64,000 nucleotides of DNA from Siphonodentalium dalli (taxonomy: Eukaryota; Mollusca; Scaphopoda; Gadilida; Siphonodentaliidae). Of this stretch, positions 34,304 to 46,394 are shown piece by piece. The DNA lies in contig CP136066.1 in assembly GCA_032622095.1 (NCBI GenBank), positions 94,325,319-94,389,318 on the forward strand, given 5' to 3'. The position numbers and the translations under genes were made by a program. The stretch's first letter is position 1. The number at the start of each line of letters is the position of its first letter. The notes beneath the pieces were generated by a model. That model worked only from the letters and a program-made list of their open reading frames with translations, was not told where the DNA came from and made no database searches.

Positions 34304-36365
34304 GCCCAGAGACGTGGCGACAGGGGGATTGGGGTGTCTCACCCCCCCAACATTCGTCAAAATTTTCAACAGTTGGAAATTTCATACCTGCCAAAACATT
34401 ATAGTTGGAAATTTCACACCAACAATAGGTTGATAACGTTCTTGTAGTTTAATTTTCAAACAATTTATTGGGGGGAATTAATTGTTTTTGGACCAATATT
34501 TGCATATTTTCCTATTTTTGGTCAAAATTTGGACTGAGATGGTCATCAGTTGGAAATTTTCCAACCTTAAGGGGGGGGGGGGGGGGGGGTGACAGCTTGG
34601 AAATTTCCAACAGTTGGAAAGCTTGTGTCTTGGTCCCTCCCCGTGGCCAAATAAAAAACTGCTAGCTAATTTAAAAAAAAACAGTATTGTCATACATTTG
34701 GTCAACATTGTCATTGGAATTGATATCAGTTGGAAACCTAAGTGGGGGTGTCAGGTTTCAAATTTCCAACTCTAGGAATTCTTGTAGTCTAGATGCTAGG
34801 ATTTTGCGATTTTCTTGTTAAGATTTCCAAATTTTCGCACACCGGGCTGAACCGTGGTCGGCCCGGTGTGTCATTGTCCCTCCCCCGTGACCAATAAAAA
34901 ACTGCTAATTAGTTTAAAGGTACTCAACCCGTAAAGAGGGTCCCCATCTCAACAGATTCCAACAACAACAATCCGATCAGAGGGTCCTATCTTACTATTT
35001 CTTTGGCTTTGGGGGTAAAAAATATTTGATTCGAGTCGAGGAACCCATCAAACAAAGCTCAGAGTTATTAGATATTGATTTTTGAAAATTCTTATGTTCT
35101 CGAGATGAGTACTTATAACTGCCGTCAATTTGGTAACATGCTCGAGATTTTACGCCAAAATTCTATTCAAACAGACAAGGATGGATAACTCTATAATCAA
35201 GTGGTAATAATTGACTACGTACTGGGCCAGTAAGAATTCCCGATAATGAAAAATAATAGATTTCTAAAATCGATATCTAACAAATCTGAGCTTTGATGGG
35301 TGACTTCCTCGACTCGAATCAAATTATTTTGACCCCCGAAGCCATTAAAATAGTAATTGAGAGGAGTTTTATCGGGTTGAGTACCTTTAACAAAACAATA
35401 TTTTACTACATTTGGTCAAACTTGTGGACCGAAAATGGTCATCAGTTGGAGAATTTTCCAACCTGAGGTAGAGTATGAGGTTTGAAATTTCCAACACTAG
35501 GAAAGCTTCAGTTGAGACCAGTCCAGATGCTAGGATTTGCGATTTTCTTGTATAGTTTTCAAAATGTTCTCACACCGGGCCGAACAACCATGGTCAGCCC
35601 GGTTTGTCCTGCTCTCTTGTCCATAGCCGTGTGCGTTTGTCTGGAGTTATAGGGACCACTATATGTTAGGATTTATGCAATTTTTCAGGTTAAAATATCT
35701 TATTGTTCTCATACCGGGAATACAGAACCATGGTTTATGAATATATAGGATATTAGGCCTGAGCACTGAGGGGGTGCAAAGGAATTATGCAAAACTTGTG
35801 TTTTGGTCTGAATCTGATTCAAGTGGGGTGCAGTTAGAATTTCCCAAGGTGAATCCCCCCCCCCAACAGAGACCCTCTAGCCACGTCACAGTTAGGTAAC
35901 CATTAATATGATACATGATCCAGAGCCTCCTTGTACATCTTAGCATATTACGTAATTTTGTTCTTGTATATTTTATTATCACACATTTTGTATATACTGT
36001 TATCCATTGTATTAGCAAACTGTCCTCATGTGGATGTTTTTTGCAAATAAATCATTATCTATCTTATCTGTGCCGCAAAAATGACAACAGCGCCTACTTG
36101 GCTATTATACAAATTTGCTTCACAGCGTCGACAAAAAATCGGATACTTTCATTAATTAAAAACGAGTTTTGTGGGTGCTGAAAAACGATATCGTATTTTA
36201 TTTTCCTTTAGTTGGAGCCTCTTGTGAGCTATTTATGTTTTTGCGGGAGCATGTGTACGACCCGCCGATAATCGCAGCACAGAGTGAATGCGTTGATAAG
36301 TATACATGTCCATTTTCTTTTTATTTTGTAAAACACCCGCAGCCTCTCGAAAAAAAACGTTATTG

Positions 36366-36631
36366 CCAGAGAGGCGGCCTTGTATATATGCCACGCAGAG
36401 AGGCGGCCTTGTATATATGCCACACAGAGAGGCGGCCTTGTATATTTGCCACGCAGAGAGGCAGCCTTGTATATATGCCACGCATAGAGGCGGACTTGTA
36501 TATATGCCACGCAGAGAGGCGGCCTTGTATAAATGCCACACAGAGAGGCGGCCTTGTATATATGCCACGCAGAGAGGCGGCCTTGTATATATGCCACACA
36601 GATAGGCGGTCTTTTCGGCCAGAGAGGCGGC
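36366..36631. repeat. 29-bp minisatellite, 8 units (right arm)
   Basis: Mirrored copy of 23585-23850 with the same number of units. One base differs (a unit reading GGCGGACTTG instead of GGCGGCCTTG). Equal unit number shows the duplication is young compared with minisatellite turnover. Confidence 0.95.
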
Positions 36632-37582
36632 AATCCAAATGGTAGGTGTGAGATTAAGGTGCGTGAATATTTCAGCAGACATATTTGGACCCCAACGATT
36701 AGTTGAAATCAGTCGTGAGAGTTCTATCGCGTGACAATTTCTTCCCCAAAATATTCCAACAAATACAACTTTTCACGATCATCTCAGTCCGTGTTTATCA
36801 TAATAAATATACCAAATGAAATGTGTCTAACCCCCATACCTAACCATACTACCATAACTATCGCGGCAAAATGTCATCAAACTGCACCACAGTAATGTAG
36901 CACACTTAATACAAGAAAACCATAGTCAGAAATGGTAACGCCCCCCAAGATCATGTTATTGGGCTTTTTGAATCCCAAGGTATATATTGGAGCTTTAATG
37001 TAGTGATTATGATTATATAGGTAACGGCTATGTAGTTGATTATATGTGATGTTTTTTTTATGTGTGTACACTGTGCACTGGTGAAAAAGGATATGAATTT
37101 TTTGTTTAATCGGACGTGCCAAACTAAAGTTTAATTTGAAATATTTACACACCATACGATGATGATCACAGATAATGTGTTCACAAAGGGCGCATACGTT
37201 CTGAAATGTTCATCGCCAAACATGCAACGGCAATTGCATTGATACACCAATAACCATAACCCATTATCAAAAACGTGACGAATGCCTTGACGATTGACAC
37301 GTTATTATGTTGACGCGCAGCCAGCTCGCGGCAAATGCACAAAACTGTTGGTTTCTCGGTTCTCTAATACGACATTTGAATTGTTTCGACTGGCATGTAT
37401 CTTTTCTTTGTTATTTATCCTAACTGCAATTGAAATAGAGGTATGAATAGTGCATGAAATAGCATGCTGAATAATAATCAGGCCAAAATCTCTCGACCTT
37501 CGTTACATGGTTCAAGTACGCAAATACCAAGTATGTTTCCAATCAAATTTAGTCCATCCAAGTTCGCAATTGGCAATTTTTA

Positions 37583-37960
37583 GCGCACTTTTAGCGTTCG
37601 CTGATTATGCTGAAGCTTTGAAACTTGAGGTGAACATAAAAAGACCAAATATAAGCGATCATCTTCGCGAACAAGTTACCAAGAAATTTTCCTATTTTCA
37701 CATAAAGAGGGCGGGAAATACAAATTGTAAAAGAATTTAGAAACCTTGGGATTAAATTTTTTCTACGATGGGAGATTTTGTCAGTCTATAACAAGTACCA
37801 CAAATACTGCGACAAAGGCAATGTATGGTTTATTGAACAAAATTCGCAAACTCAAGTTACCTATCGATATTTCGCTGAAATTATTTGATGGTTTGATTCT
37901 GCCAATTAAACCCATATCTCTTATGACACCGACATATAGTTCACGTCCCAGACGATAATC
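37583..37960 (+). pseudogene. LINE RT relic, cut by the arm edge
   Basis: Frames read ALLAFADYAEALKLEVNIK, then FRNLGIKFFYDGRF and AMYGLLNKIRKLKLPIDISL with LKLFDGLILPI. This is the RT thumb and following region, with frame changes. Upstream palm motifs are missing here because the duplication ends at 37583; they are present in the copy at 49525-50295. The family matches the LINE at 1537-2857 (KAMYALLNKRSNSL). Confidence 0.8.
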
Positions 37961-39104
37961 ATGAATGGGAGGTGGATGCCTCAAAAACACAATGCTACTC
38001 AAATGATCAAACAAAAATCATTATTTCGCCCAATCTGGGCGGTTCTCTGGTGGCTGTTTCTCGTCTGACGTGTGTGTCGGGATAGAGAAGGTGGAGGATT
38101 TGTGTAAATGTTAGCCCAAACTACATTTCCAAGTAACGATGGTTTGTTGTTTATTTTGAGGAATCATACCACATCAGATGAATTCAGCCCAAATATGTTA
38201 ACAGTTGTCGTGTAAAACATTTGCAGTAGGTTAGCGTTATTTTGTATTTGCGGATGTCGTTTAACATGGGGAATATAGACTACTACGTTTGAACGGCATG
38301 TGCATTTGTCGTTTTTTAATTATAACAAGATGATAATCAATAACAGAGGCAGTCTCTGTCAAATACAGTCGCTCTATTTACGATACTAATTGGGGAACTT
38401 TCTAAATTAAATTACGCGTAAACCAGCGTAAACTGATACCTGCTGCAAATGATAGAAGGTGCCGGAATTGGCCTACTCGCCCCAGGGCTAACTCGCCCCA
38501 GTCGACGTGTGTCAGTTCGGTACACACTATAACATGTATACTGAGGCTGAGGCCGGCTAGGAATAAAAGGTGTATACGGGGTGTTATATGGCGTTCGGTC
38601 CGTTGTTTCTCAATGAATATTATTGAAATTTGGTGTATATGTCCGGGCTGGGACATGGAATACAATAACATTTGAATTGTTTTTAAATTTACAAATTTGT
38701 TGATTTTATTCAAATTTTTCGTTCTGAAACACACTATACGCGTCATCCATGTCGATATCTGGTATTACTCAGAAAAAAATTCAGCTTTCCAGATTCATAA
38801 TCGCTTCATTGACTGTAACATATGATATTATCCCCCTCTTCGATTAGAGTGTCACTGAAACTTTATTTTTTGTTAGACTGCCTGTAGTCACTGATTATAT
38901 GTGGAAATAACCTGTAATAAGATGTTGCACTGTTTCATATTATATTTACATGTAGTGCTGTTTTTCATACAACAATTCCACCCAGGCTTCTCAATGGTAC
39001 GCAGTACCGGTACCGCGTACTCGGGCATTTTTTGCGATAACGGTATTGGTGTGCAGATCCGCCGGTACTCGGTACTGTGGTTGCATATATGCACGTTCGT
39101 AGAT

Positions 39105-39476
39105 CAGCAGGCTGTTTGGCAAAATACAGTAGTATCAAGTTTCGCTCTTTAAAATACACGCGATGCACATCGATCGTGATTGTATTCATGGCGCGAGAGG
39201 TCGGTCACGGAAGGGTGGTTCCTGGTTTTTATGTGTCTATTATAACTCTTCCATGGTTGAATTCCAATTCTTTGAAAGCACGGCCTTGTGATATTGTTTT
39301 AATCTTCAAAGATTATTTTGTATTGGGAACTTGTGATTGCAACTTATGCTTTTGCCTTTATTTTTGCCCAGTTCTGGCATTTATACATTAAACCCAGTTA
39401 CAATTTATTATCATTTATTCACCAACGATCTCACCCACACAGCAGGCTGTTTGGCAAAATACAGTAGTATCAAGTT
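39105..39476 (+). repeat. Repeat R2 between identical 37-bp direct repeats
   Basis: The 37 bp starting CAGCAGGCTGTTTGGCAAAA and ending AGTATCAAGTT occur at 39105-39141 and 39440-39476, enclosing 298 bp. The enclosed part is repeat R2, also found beside the LINE tail (27465-27757). The mirrored copy is at 48009-48380. A 37-bp flank is long for a target-site duplication; local duplication or a recombined element is possible. Confidence 0.85.
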
Positions 39477-39737
39477 ATGCAAAATGGCGAAATGTATGCA
39501 AAATGGCGACAACTGATTAATCGGAAATTTTCGCTGCCTGTGTTTTTGCTTTGGGACGGGGTTAAGTCAAATATTGAACATGCTGAGAAAGTTTAAAGAT
39601 AACAAGATACAGTATACAAAGTAAATCGAGAAAATCAAGGAGTACAAGGTACAACATTCTAGAGAAATAAGCAATTATATTCTGAACTCTGTATTTAAAA
39701 CTATATATTCTAAAAATAGACCGGAAATCGGTAACCA

Positions 39738-41069
39738 ATGTCAACAAAGATGGCGGACGTTGACTCAGATTCAGCCGTTGGTACACAAGCTAACAATGTT
39801 GTAATACAAATGAGTGCCTCCAAAACAAACAATGACTGCAGTCAACCCTGTTATACTACTGAAACAGAACTTGAAAACCCCAAAACCATCAAACCCAGTG
39901 TCAAAAATATTATCTCTGATGATTCTTCGGCCAAACGTTCACCAACCCAAATGGATTCAGTGGCAGATATAATAAATTCAGTTGCTGATGCCAGCTACGA
40001 TGTCTCATCAAGTCAGAGTTCTACACATACTCCAAAGTTTACATTTGATTTAAATAAATCAGCTCTAAACTCACCATGCCAACCTTCAAAAGGATACATG
40101 TCCGCATTCAATGCAGTATCTGAGAATATGCGGTCATTCAGGTCAAGTGAGAAAAAAAAGCGCAAAGCCCCAAATGATGACTCGGACAAGCTTGACGAAC
40201 ATATAAATAGAACTACAAAAGACCAAATAAGTGTTTGCATGCGGACAGAATTCGAAACACTAGCAGATCAGATGAAAAGCCTCACAAATATGTTCGGACA
40301 AATGAATAAAACAATAGAGGAATCAGTCATGACAAGCCTAACAAATAATCAACATGAAATGAATCAAATGAAAGATGAAGTGACCACAATGAAATCTGAG
40401 GTACAGTCGCTAAAAATGGAAGTGACAAAATTAAAAACTGAAAATGTTGACCTACAGGTGAAAACTGCACAGAAATCAAATGCAAAATTAGATCAGACCG
40501 ACATCTCTTGGGTAAATGACCTGGTGGAAAGAAAATTCAACGAGGCGAAAAAACACAGCGACACCCTATTTGAAAAAGGCGAACAGTACAGTCGAACAAA
40601 TTGCCTGCGATTCCACAATGTACCGGTCCCTAGCCATGTGAAAAATCCTAATGAGATAAATGCCAAAAGAATCATAAGCGAGCTATGTGAACAAAAACTT
40701 GGAGTGAGGCTACATCCACTTGACATTAGTAATGCGCACCCACTTGGCCCAATAAAATCTGGACCCCGAAACCAAGATGACTCAGCTCCTACCTCCACAA
40801 GAACATGTCAGCTTATTGCCCGATTCAGCAATTGGTATGCCAGAAGAGATGTTTTCAACAATAAGAAAAGCTTAAAGGGCAAAAGTAAAATAATAATCAC
40901 CGAGGACCTCACTGAATCAAGACGTGCTATTGTGAAGGAACTTGCCGACAAAAAGAAAACCAAAACAATTGATGCATATTGGACATTCAAAGGAAACATT
41001 TATGCCAAAAAGTCAGAAACTTCAAACAAAGTGCAGATAAAAACCATCGAAGAAGCAAAGATTTTCTAA
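39738..41069 (+). CDS. L1/Tx1 ORF1-like RNA-binding protein
   Basis: An uninterrupted frame of 443 codons from an ATG in CCAATGTCAACAAAGATGG. Residues 1-160 are polar and probably disordered, with a basic KKKRK patch near 138. Residues about 165-255 form a long coiled coil (LADQMKSLTNMFGQMNKTI...VTTMKSEVQSLKMEVTKLK). Residues about 283-385 look like the RRM of L1 ORF1p (YSRTNCLRFHNVPV ... CQLIARFSNWYARRDVFNNK). The C-terminal domain begins SKIIITEDLTESRR and ends GNIYAKKSETSNKVQIK. Such proteins trimerise and coat LINE RNA. No endonuclease or RT follows within the 1.7 kb to the arm edge, so it stands alone, like ORF1-only (HAL1-type) elements. A domesticated gene is possible. Confidence 0.75.
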   Translation: MSTKMADVDSDSAVGTQANNVVIQMSASKTNNDCSQPCYTTETELENPKTIKPSVKNIISDDSSAKRSPTQMDSVADIINSVADASYDVSSSQSSTHTPKFTFDLNKSALNSPCQPSKGYMSAFNAVSENMRSFRSSEKKKRKAPNDDSDKLDEHINRTTKDQISVCMRTEFETLADQMKSLTNMFGQMNKTIEESVMTSLTNNQHEMNQMKDEVTTMKSEVQSLKMEVTKLKTENVDLQVKTAQKSNAKLDQTDISWVNDLVERKFNEAKKHSDTLFEKGEQYSRTNCLRFHNVPVPSHVKNPNEINAKRIISELCEQKLGVRLHPLDISNAHPLGPIKSGPRNQDDSAPTSTRTCQLIARFSNWYARRDVFNNKKSLKGKSKIIITEDLTESRRAIVKELADKKKTKTIDAYWTFKGNIYAKKSETSNKVQIKTIEEAKIF

Positions 41070-42799
41070 TGTACTGTTTGTCATCATAAAACTGTCTTAT
41101 CATGTTTTCCCACTATGTTCACCAAACACAATCTGATTACATACATACATGTACCCAACCTATTCCACCAAATATGTTAAAATTGGAATGAACGCACTTA
41201 TAAAAGGAGTTCACATACCCTCCTCCCATTCTCAGTGTCATTGGAGATTTTCCACTAGATGGATGATAAGGAAAATAGAACAAAATTTTATACTGTGAAC
41301 ATTTGCCACTAAAGGGGACACTCAACTCTTATGATGTCTTTTCCAAAGCCCACTGAATAAATATATATACTGCCTTATGAAATGTGAACTCCAGATCCAA
41401 GTTAAACGCATGTGCCTAAAACCAGAAATATATTTATATGTAGGGCCTACATGCACAGTAATTATATCCTCACCATACCGGTATCCCCAAATCTTCATGA
41501 AACTAGTATGCATACTAAAGTAACAATAACACCTATATATAAAATATATATATGTATGCATATGTATTCATATATATATATTATATATATATATTTCGGC
41601 ATAAATACCACAGTTACAAATCGTATTTAAAATATACCAAACATAATTTACCAAATGTCCCTGGATATTTACCAAATTCAAACTTATGTCCGCAGCAGCA
41701 CATGTGCTCTGTCAACTAAATTTAACACTAATATATGGAAAAATTGAAACTCCTCATAACGATTGTCGACAATTTTGTAGCTTAACTATATGATTTTACA
41801 AACACGAAACATGGGCTTCAAATATAATATAAAAATTTTACCGGTCACGGTTATTGAAACCACCCCTCTCTCAATTCAGCATCCCCAACAAACTCTCATC
41901 AAGTACAGGCTCCCATAAATATCTCCCTGAATATCATATGCCATTAAATTACTGAAAGGTGTCCCCTGGTCTGCAGGTTGATAGCCAAACTTTTGTTTCT
42001 TTTCTTCTTTTGTTACTGACTTCCATTTGTTTTTGTTCTCCAAAATTTTAAAAAGAAACTTTTTGACAAAATGACGAATATTTAAAGAAAATACTGGTAG
42101 AAATAAATATGCTTTAGCCTGCAGCCCTGGTAGCACCTCTCAATACAGAGATCTGGAGCAAGTGGTTTATATATAATACATCCCCCCGGAAATACCATTT
42201 TGAAATTATGATGTCTACAATGAGAGCTCCCGTGCACGACTCCAGAGCAGAACTATTTATAAACCAACTAAGCAACCCAAAATGGGTTTTTCAAAGAGTT
42301 GAGATGAAATAAACTAACAGATGAATGAAGCTAATATTTCCTCAATGAAACATATTTCCTTACACTAAAATTCTAACAAAAAAAAACAAAAAAAATACAA
42401 AAAAAAAAATGAATGAGATCCAACACCTCGATAACAATTATTGATATACCTTAATTATCTTCCCATAAGCAAGAATCATTAAAATAAAATCTGCTCAGTT
42501 GTCGGTGCATGGAATTTCCTATACTCCCGCACCATCATATTATTCATATAATCATATGCCCTATTTTTAATGTTATATTTGAGGGTGATGTCGGGTGATA
42601 TATTCTGGGTGGGGGTTTCCATGCATATTTCCGCAGCAAGAGTTATACATGAAGCAGTTGCCTGTGAATTAAAGCAGCCATATCTTTAAACAGACATAAC
42701 ATTTAACTGACGGCTGCGCTTGGTAAATTGCCAAATTTTTATACAACCTAAATAAATTTTCATTTTACTGAAACTAAAATACTTGACCTAGTTTTTAAA

Positions 42800-43129
42800 A
42801 ATCAAAATTGAAGAAGAAAACAAAACAAAAGAAAAAAAACCAAAAAAACAAAAACACCAACTTCCAAAATGGAATATATTCAAAGTCAGATTGTTTTTTT
42901 TTTTTTTTTGTTTTTTTTTTAAATACCACACAAAGTCACGCCCAGAAATATTTGCAACTCTGACTTTTGCTGCCGAGATTTTACATGAAATTACCCATTG
43001 GGGTTTGGTCGCAGACCTCTTCCATAATCTTACAACATGAATTTATGTTTGTATTTATATATGTATTGTACATGTTAGAAACTCCAGGCGATGGCACCAA
43101 AATCACCATCTGGTTGAGTTGGTATATTT
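42800..43129. other. Single-copy piece of the IR2 spacer
   Basis: 330 bp between the IR2 left arm and the IR3 left arm, with A-rich and T-rich low complexity (T run at 42894-42920). I see no second copy in the window. Confidence 0.7.
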
Positions 43130-44673
43130 ATGCGATTGCCACCATATTTAGCTTAATCTGCATTTATTAGCACAACTTCATTATAGCACGGAAACGAATC
43201 GTCGCTGGCATACGCAAAATGTCATATCTCCAAACAAGCTATTGCTTTTTAAAAGAAAACGAGGGAATAAACAGAAAACAATATGTGGTTCAATGAACAG
43301 CTAATGTCAGTTTGCATTGGGATAAATACAACAATACGTCATGCTTTGTCAACATTAGGAAAAATGTTGTCTAAAAACTTCAACCTTCATTTTCTCGGAA
43401 AGTTGAAAATGTGGGTTACATTATAGCACTGATGCGACGAAATATTAACTATTCGGGCTCGGCCATCATTTTCAAGTTTCAAGCTGGAACTAAATGTAGC
43501 CCATGGATTCCCCATTTCGACATGTAAGAAAAGTAGTTTTACTCTGATCTCTTCCCATATATCAACACTCCGGTAAATGGTGATCTCTTATGTTCTAGAA
43601 AATACGTGTGCCAAATACATATATGTATGAAGAAACTATTCCCATACATTGTTTACACATCGACTCAGTAAGTATGTGGAGGTTTTCTTGGACAAGCGGG
43701 ATTTTCAAACCTCGAAACCGTCCGTACAAACAATAAAAGTTAATAGGAAATGACGTTGGATGTAGGTCTAGAGTACGTCTTCCGCATGAAATAGTTTCGT
43801 GTCATTAATTTTCACATAGTTCGTGCTCTGATGAGCATGGATGAACGCCTTATGTGGCAGTTTGATTGTCTAACATCCGGAAAATAACATGTTCATTGTT
43901 CACATTTCTTAGACAAACATGTTGTTAATCACCATCTTCATGTGGCATTTCTATCCAATGACAACCTTGAAATGCCAGTTAATCAAGCTAAATGGTTGAT
44001 ACCTTTACGCCTACTGGTCAGATCCAGCCGCCGTGACGCACATTGTGTCTACATATCATTGATGAAATTCACTAAATGTGTAGAAGATATAGGTGCGTCT
44101 ATATATGTACTAGAATGTTTCTATCCACATGTATATACCCACAATCGCATGACACGGAATTGTCACATAAAGTGTGAAGGGTATACAATGTACGTGCGAA
44201 TTTTCATTTTTCCTCTTGATATTGAAGAAAATAATGTTACTTTGAAACTCTCCAGCTCCGATAACCAACTTGCCCACCAATTAAGTAAACCCCAGATTAT
44301 TCGCTTTTCCCTCCTGTCCTTTTCACTTTCGCCAGCACTGGAAAACCTATTATAGCCTGATGCTTCCGTAATAGACCACCGATGCCCATATAATTGATGT
44401 TCCGAATAGTCGTTATTAAGTAGAAATGTTGACACTGTGTTTTCAAATAATCCAGATTCGTAGCAATTTAATTTATTTTTAATTAATTTCCAGATAGTCC
44501 CTCGTAATAAGTGGACATCGTGTTGGTTCCTGCAGTAGATACTGCTTAGTTGGAACATTTCGGGCTGAACTGATTGTGGTAGTAGATTATTGGCAACATG
44601 TTTAATAGGTCTGTCATCGTTAGCTCACAACCGAAGTGTTGTTTCGTCTTTCCTCTGAGCAGAACTTAAATTT
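43130..44673 (+). repeat. IR3 left arm (1.54 kb inverted duplication)
   Basis: Its reverse complement is at 51403-52946; coordinates sum to exactly 96076 throughout. Frames of 137 codons (43942-44355, plus) and 131 codons (44163-44558, minus) are identical in the other arm. They overlap each other and show no recognisable domain, so I do not call genes. The right end is 6 bp from the IR2 right arm. Confidence 0.95.
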
Positions 44674-46394
44674 TAAAACTTTAAAAACTAGGTCAAGTAT
44701 TTTAGTTTCAGTAAAATGAAAATTTATTTAGGTTGTATAAAAATTTGGCAATTTACCAAGCGCAGCCGTCAGTTAAATGTTATGTCTGTTTAAAGATATG
44801 GCTGCTTTAATTCACAGGCAACTGCTTCATGTATAACTCTTGCTGCGGAAATATGCATGGAAACCCCCACCCAGAATATATCACCCGACATCACCCTCAA
44901 ATATAACATTAAAAATAGGGCATATGATTATATGAATAATATGATGGTGCGGGAGTATAGGAAATTCCATGCACCGACAACTGAGCAGATTTTATTTTAA
45001 TGATTCTTGCTTATGGGAAGATAATTAAGGTATATCAATAATTGTTATCGAGGTGTTGGATCTCATTCATTTTTGTTTTTGTGTTTTTTTTGTTTTTTTT
45101 GTTAGAATTTTAGTGTAAGGAAATATGTTTCATTGAGGAAATATTAGCTTCATTCATCTGTTAGTTTATTTCATCTCAACTCTTTGAAAAACCCTTTTTG
45201 GGTTGCTTAGTTGGTTTATAAATAGTTCTGCTCTGGAGTCGTGCACGGGAGCTCTCATTGTAGACATCATAATTTCAAAATGGTATTTCCGGGGGGATGT
45301 ATTATATATAAACCACTTGCTCCAGATCTCTGTATTGAGAGGTGCTACCAGGGCTGCAGGCTAAAGCATATTTATTTCTACCAGTATTTTCTTTAAATAT
45401 TCGTCATTTTGTCAAAAAGTTTGGGTTTCTTTTTAAAATTTTGGAGAACAAAAACAAATGGAAGTCAGTAACAAAAGAAGAAAAGAAACAAAAGTTTGGC
45501 TATCAACCTGCAGACCAGGGGACACCTTTCAGTAATTTAATGGCATATGATATTCAGGGAGATATTTATGGGAGCCTGTACTTGATGAGAGTTTGTTGGG
45601 GATGCTGAATTGAGAGAGGGGTGGTTTCAATAACCGTGACCGGTAAATTTTTTATATTATATTTGAAGCCCATGTTTCGTGTTTGTAAAATCATATAGTT
45701 AAGCTAGAAAATTGTCGACAATCGTTATGAGGAGTTTCAATTTTTCCATATATTAGTGTTAAATTTAGTTGACAGAGCACATGTGCTGCTGCGGACATAA
45801 GTTTGAATTTGGTAAATATCCAGGGACATTTGGTAAATTATGTTTGGTATATTTTAAATACGATTTGTAACTGTGGTATTTATGCCGAAATATATATATA
45901 TAATATATATATATGAATACATATACATACATATATATATTTTATATATAGGTGTTATTGTTACTTTAGTATGCATACTAGTTTCATGAAGATTTGGGGA
46001 TACCGGTATGGTGAGGATATAATTACTGTGCATGTAGGCCCTACATATAAATATATTTCTGGTTTTAGGCACATGCGTTTAACTTGGATCTGGAGTTCAC
46101 ATTTCATAAGGCAGTATATATATTTATTCAGTGGGCTTTGGAAAAGACATCATAAGAGTTGAGTGTCCCCTTTAGTGGCAAATGTTCACAGTATAAAATT
46201 TTGTTCTATTTTCCTTATCATCCATCTAGTGGAAAATCTCCAATGACACTGAGAATGGGAGGAGGGTATGTGAACTCCTTTTATAAGTGCGTTCATTCCA
46301 ATTTTAACATATTTGGTGGAATAGGTTGGGTACATGTATGTATGTAATCAGATTGTGTTTGGTGAACATAGTGGGAAAACATGATAAGACAGTT

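Larger units (their letters stand above)
33640..37569 (-). repeat. IR1 right arm
   Basis: Reverse complement of 22647-26578, about 99% identical by eye. Its outer end (CCAAGTTCGCAA) lies 13 bp from the start of the next inverted arm at 37583. Poly-G/C runs are the most variable positions against the left arm. Confidence 0.95.
37583..42799 (+). repeat. IR2 left arm (5.2 kb inverted duplication)
   Basis: Its reverse complement is at 44680-49902. Matching coordinates sum to 87485 over most of the arm and to 87479 near the inner edge, due to a 6-bp in-frame indel near 42055. It contains a truncated LINE RT relic, repeat R2, the ORF1-like gene and AT-rich sequence. The left edge is inside an RT frame that continues uninterrupted in the other copy, so this arm is the truncated one. 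Confidence 0.95.

Noticed and set aside
43942-44558. Genes of 137 (plus) and 131 (minus) codons in IR3, repeated at 51518-52134
   Set aside because: They overlap antisense, show no motif, and are conserved only because the arms are identical.
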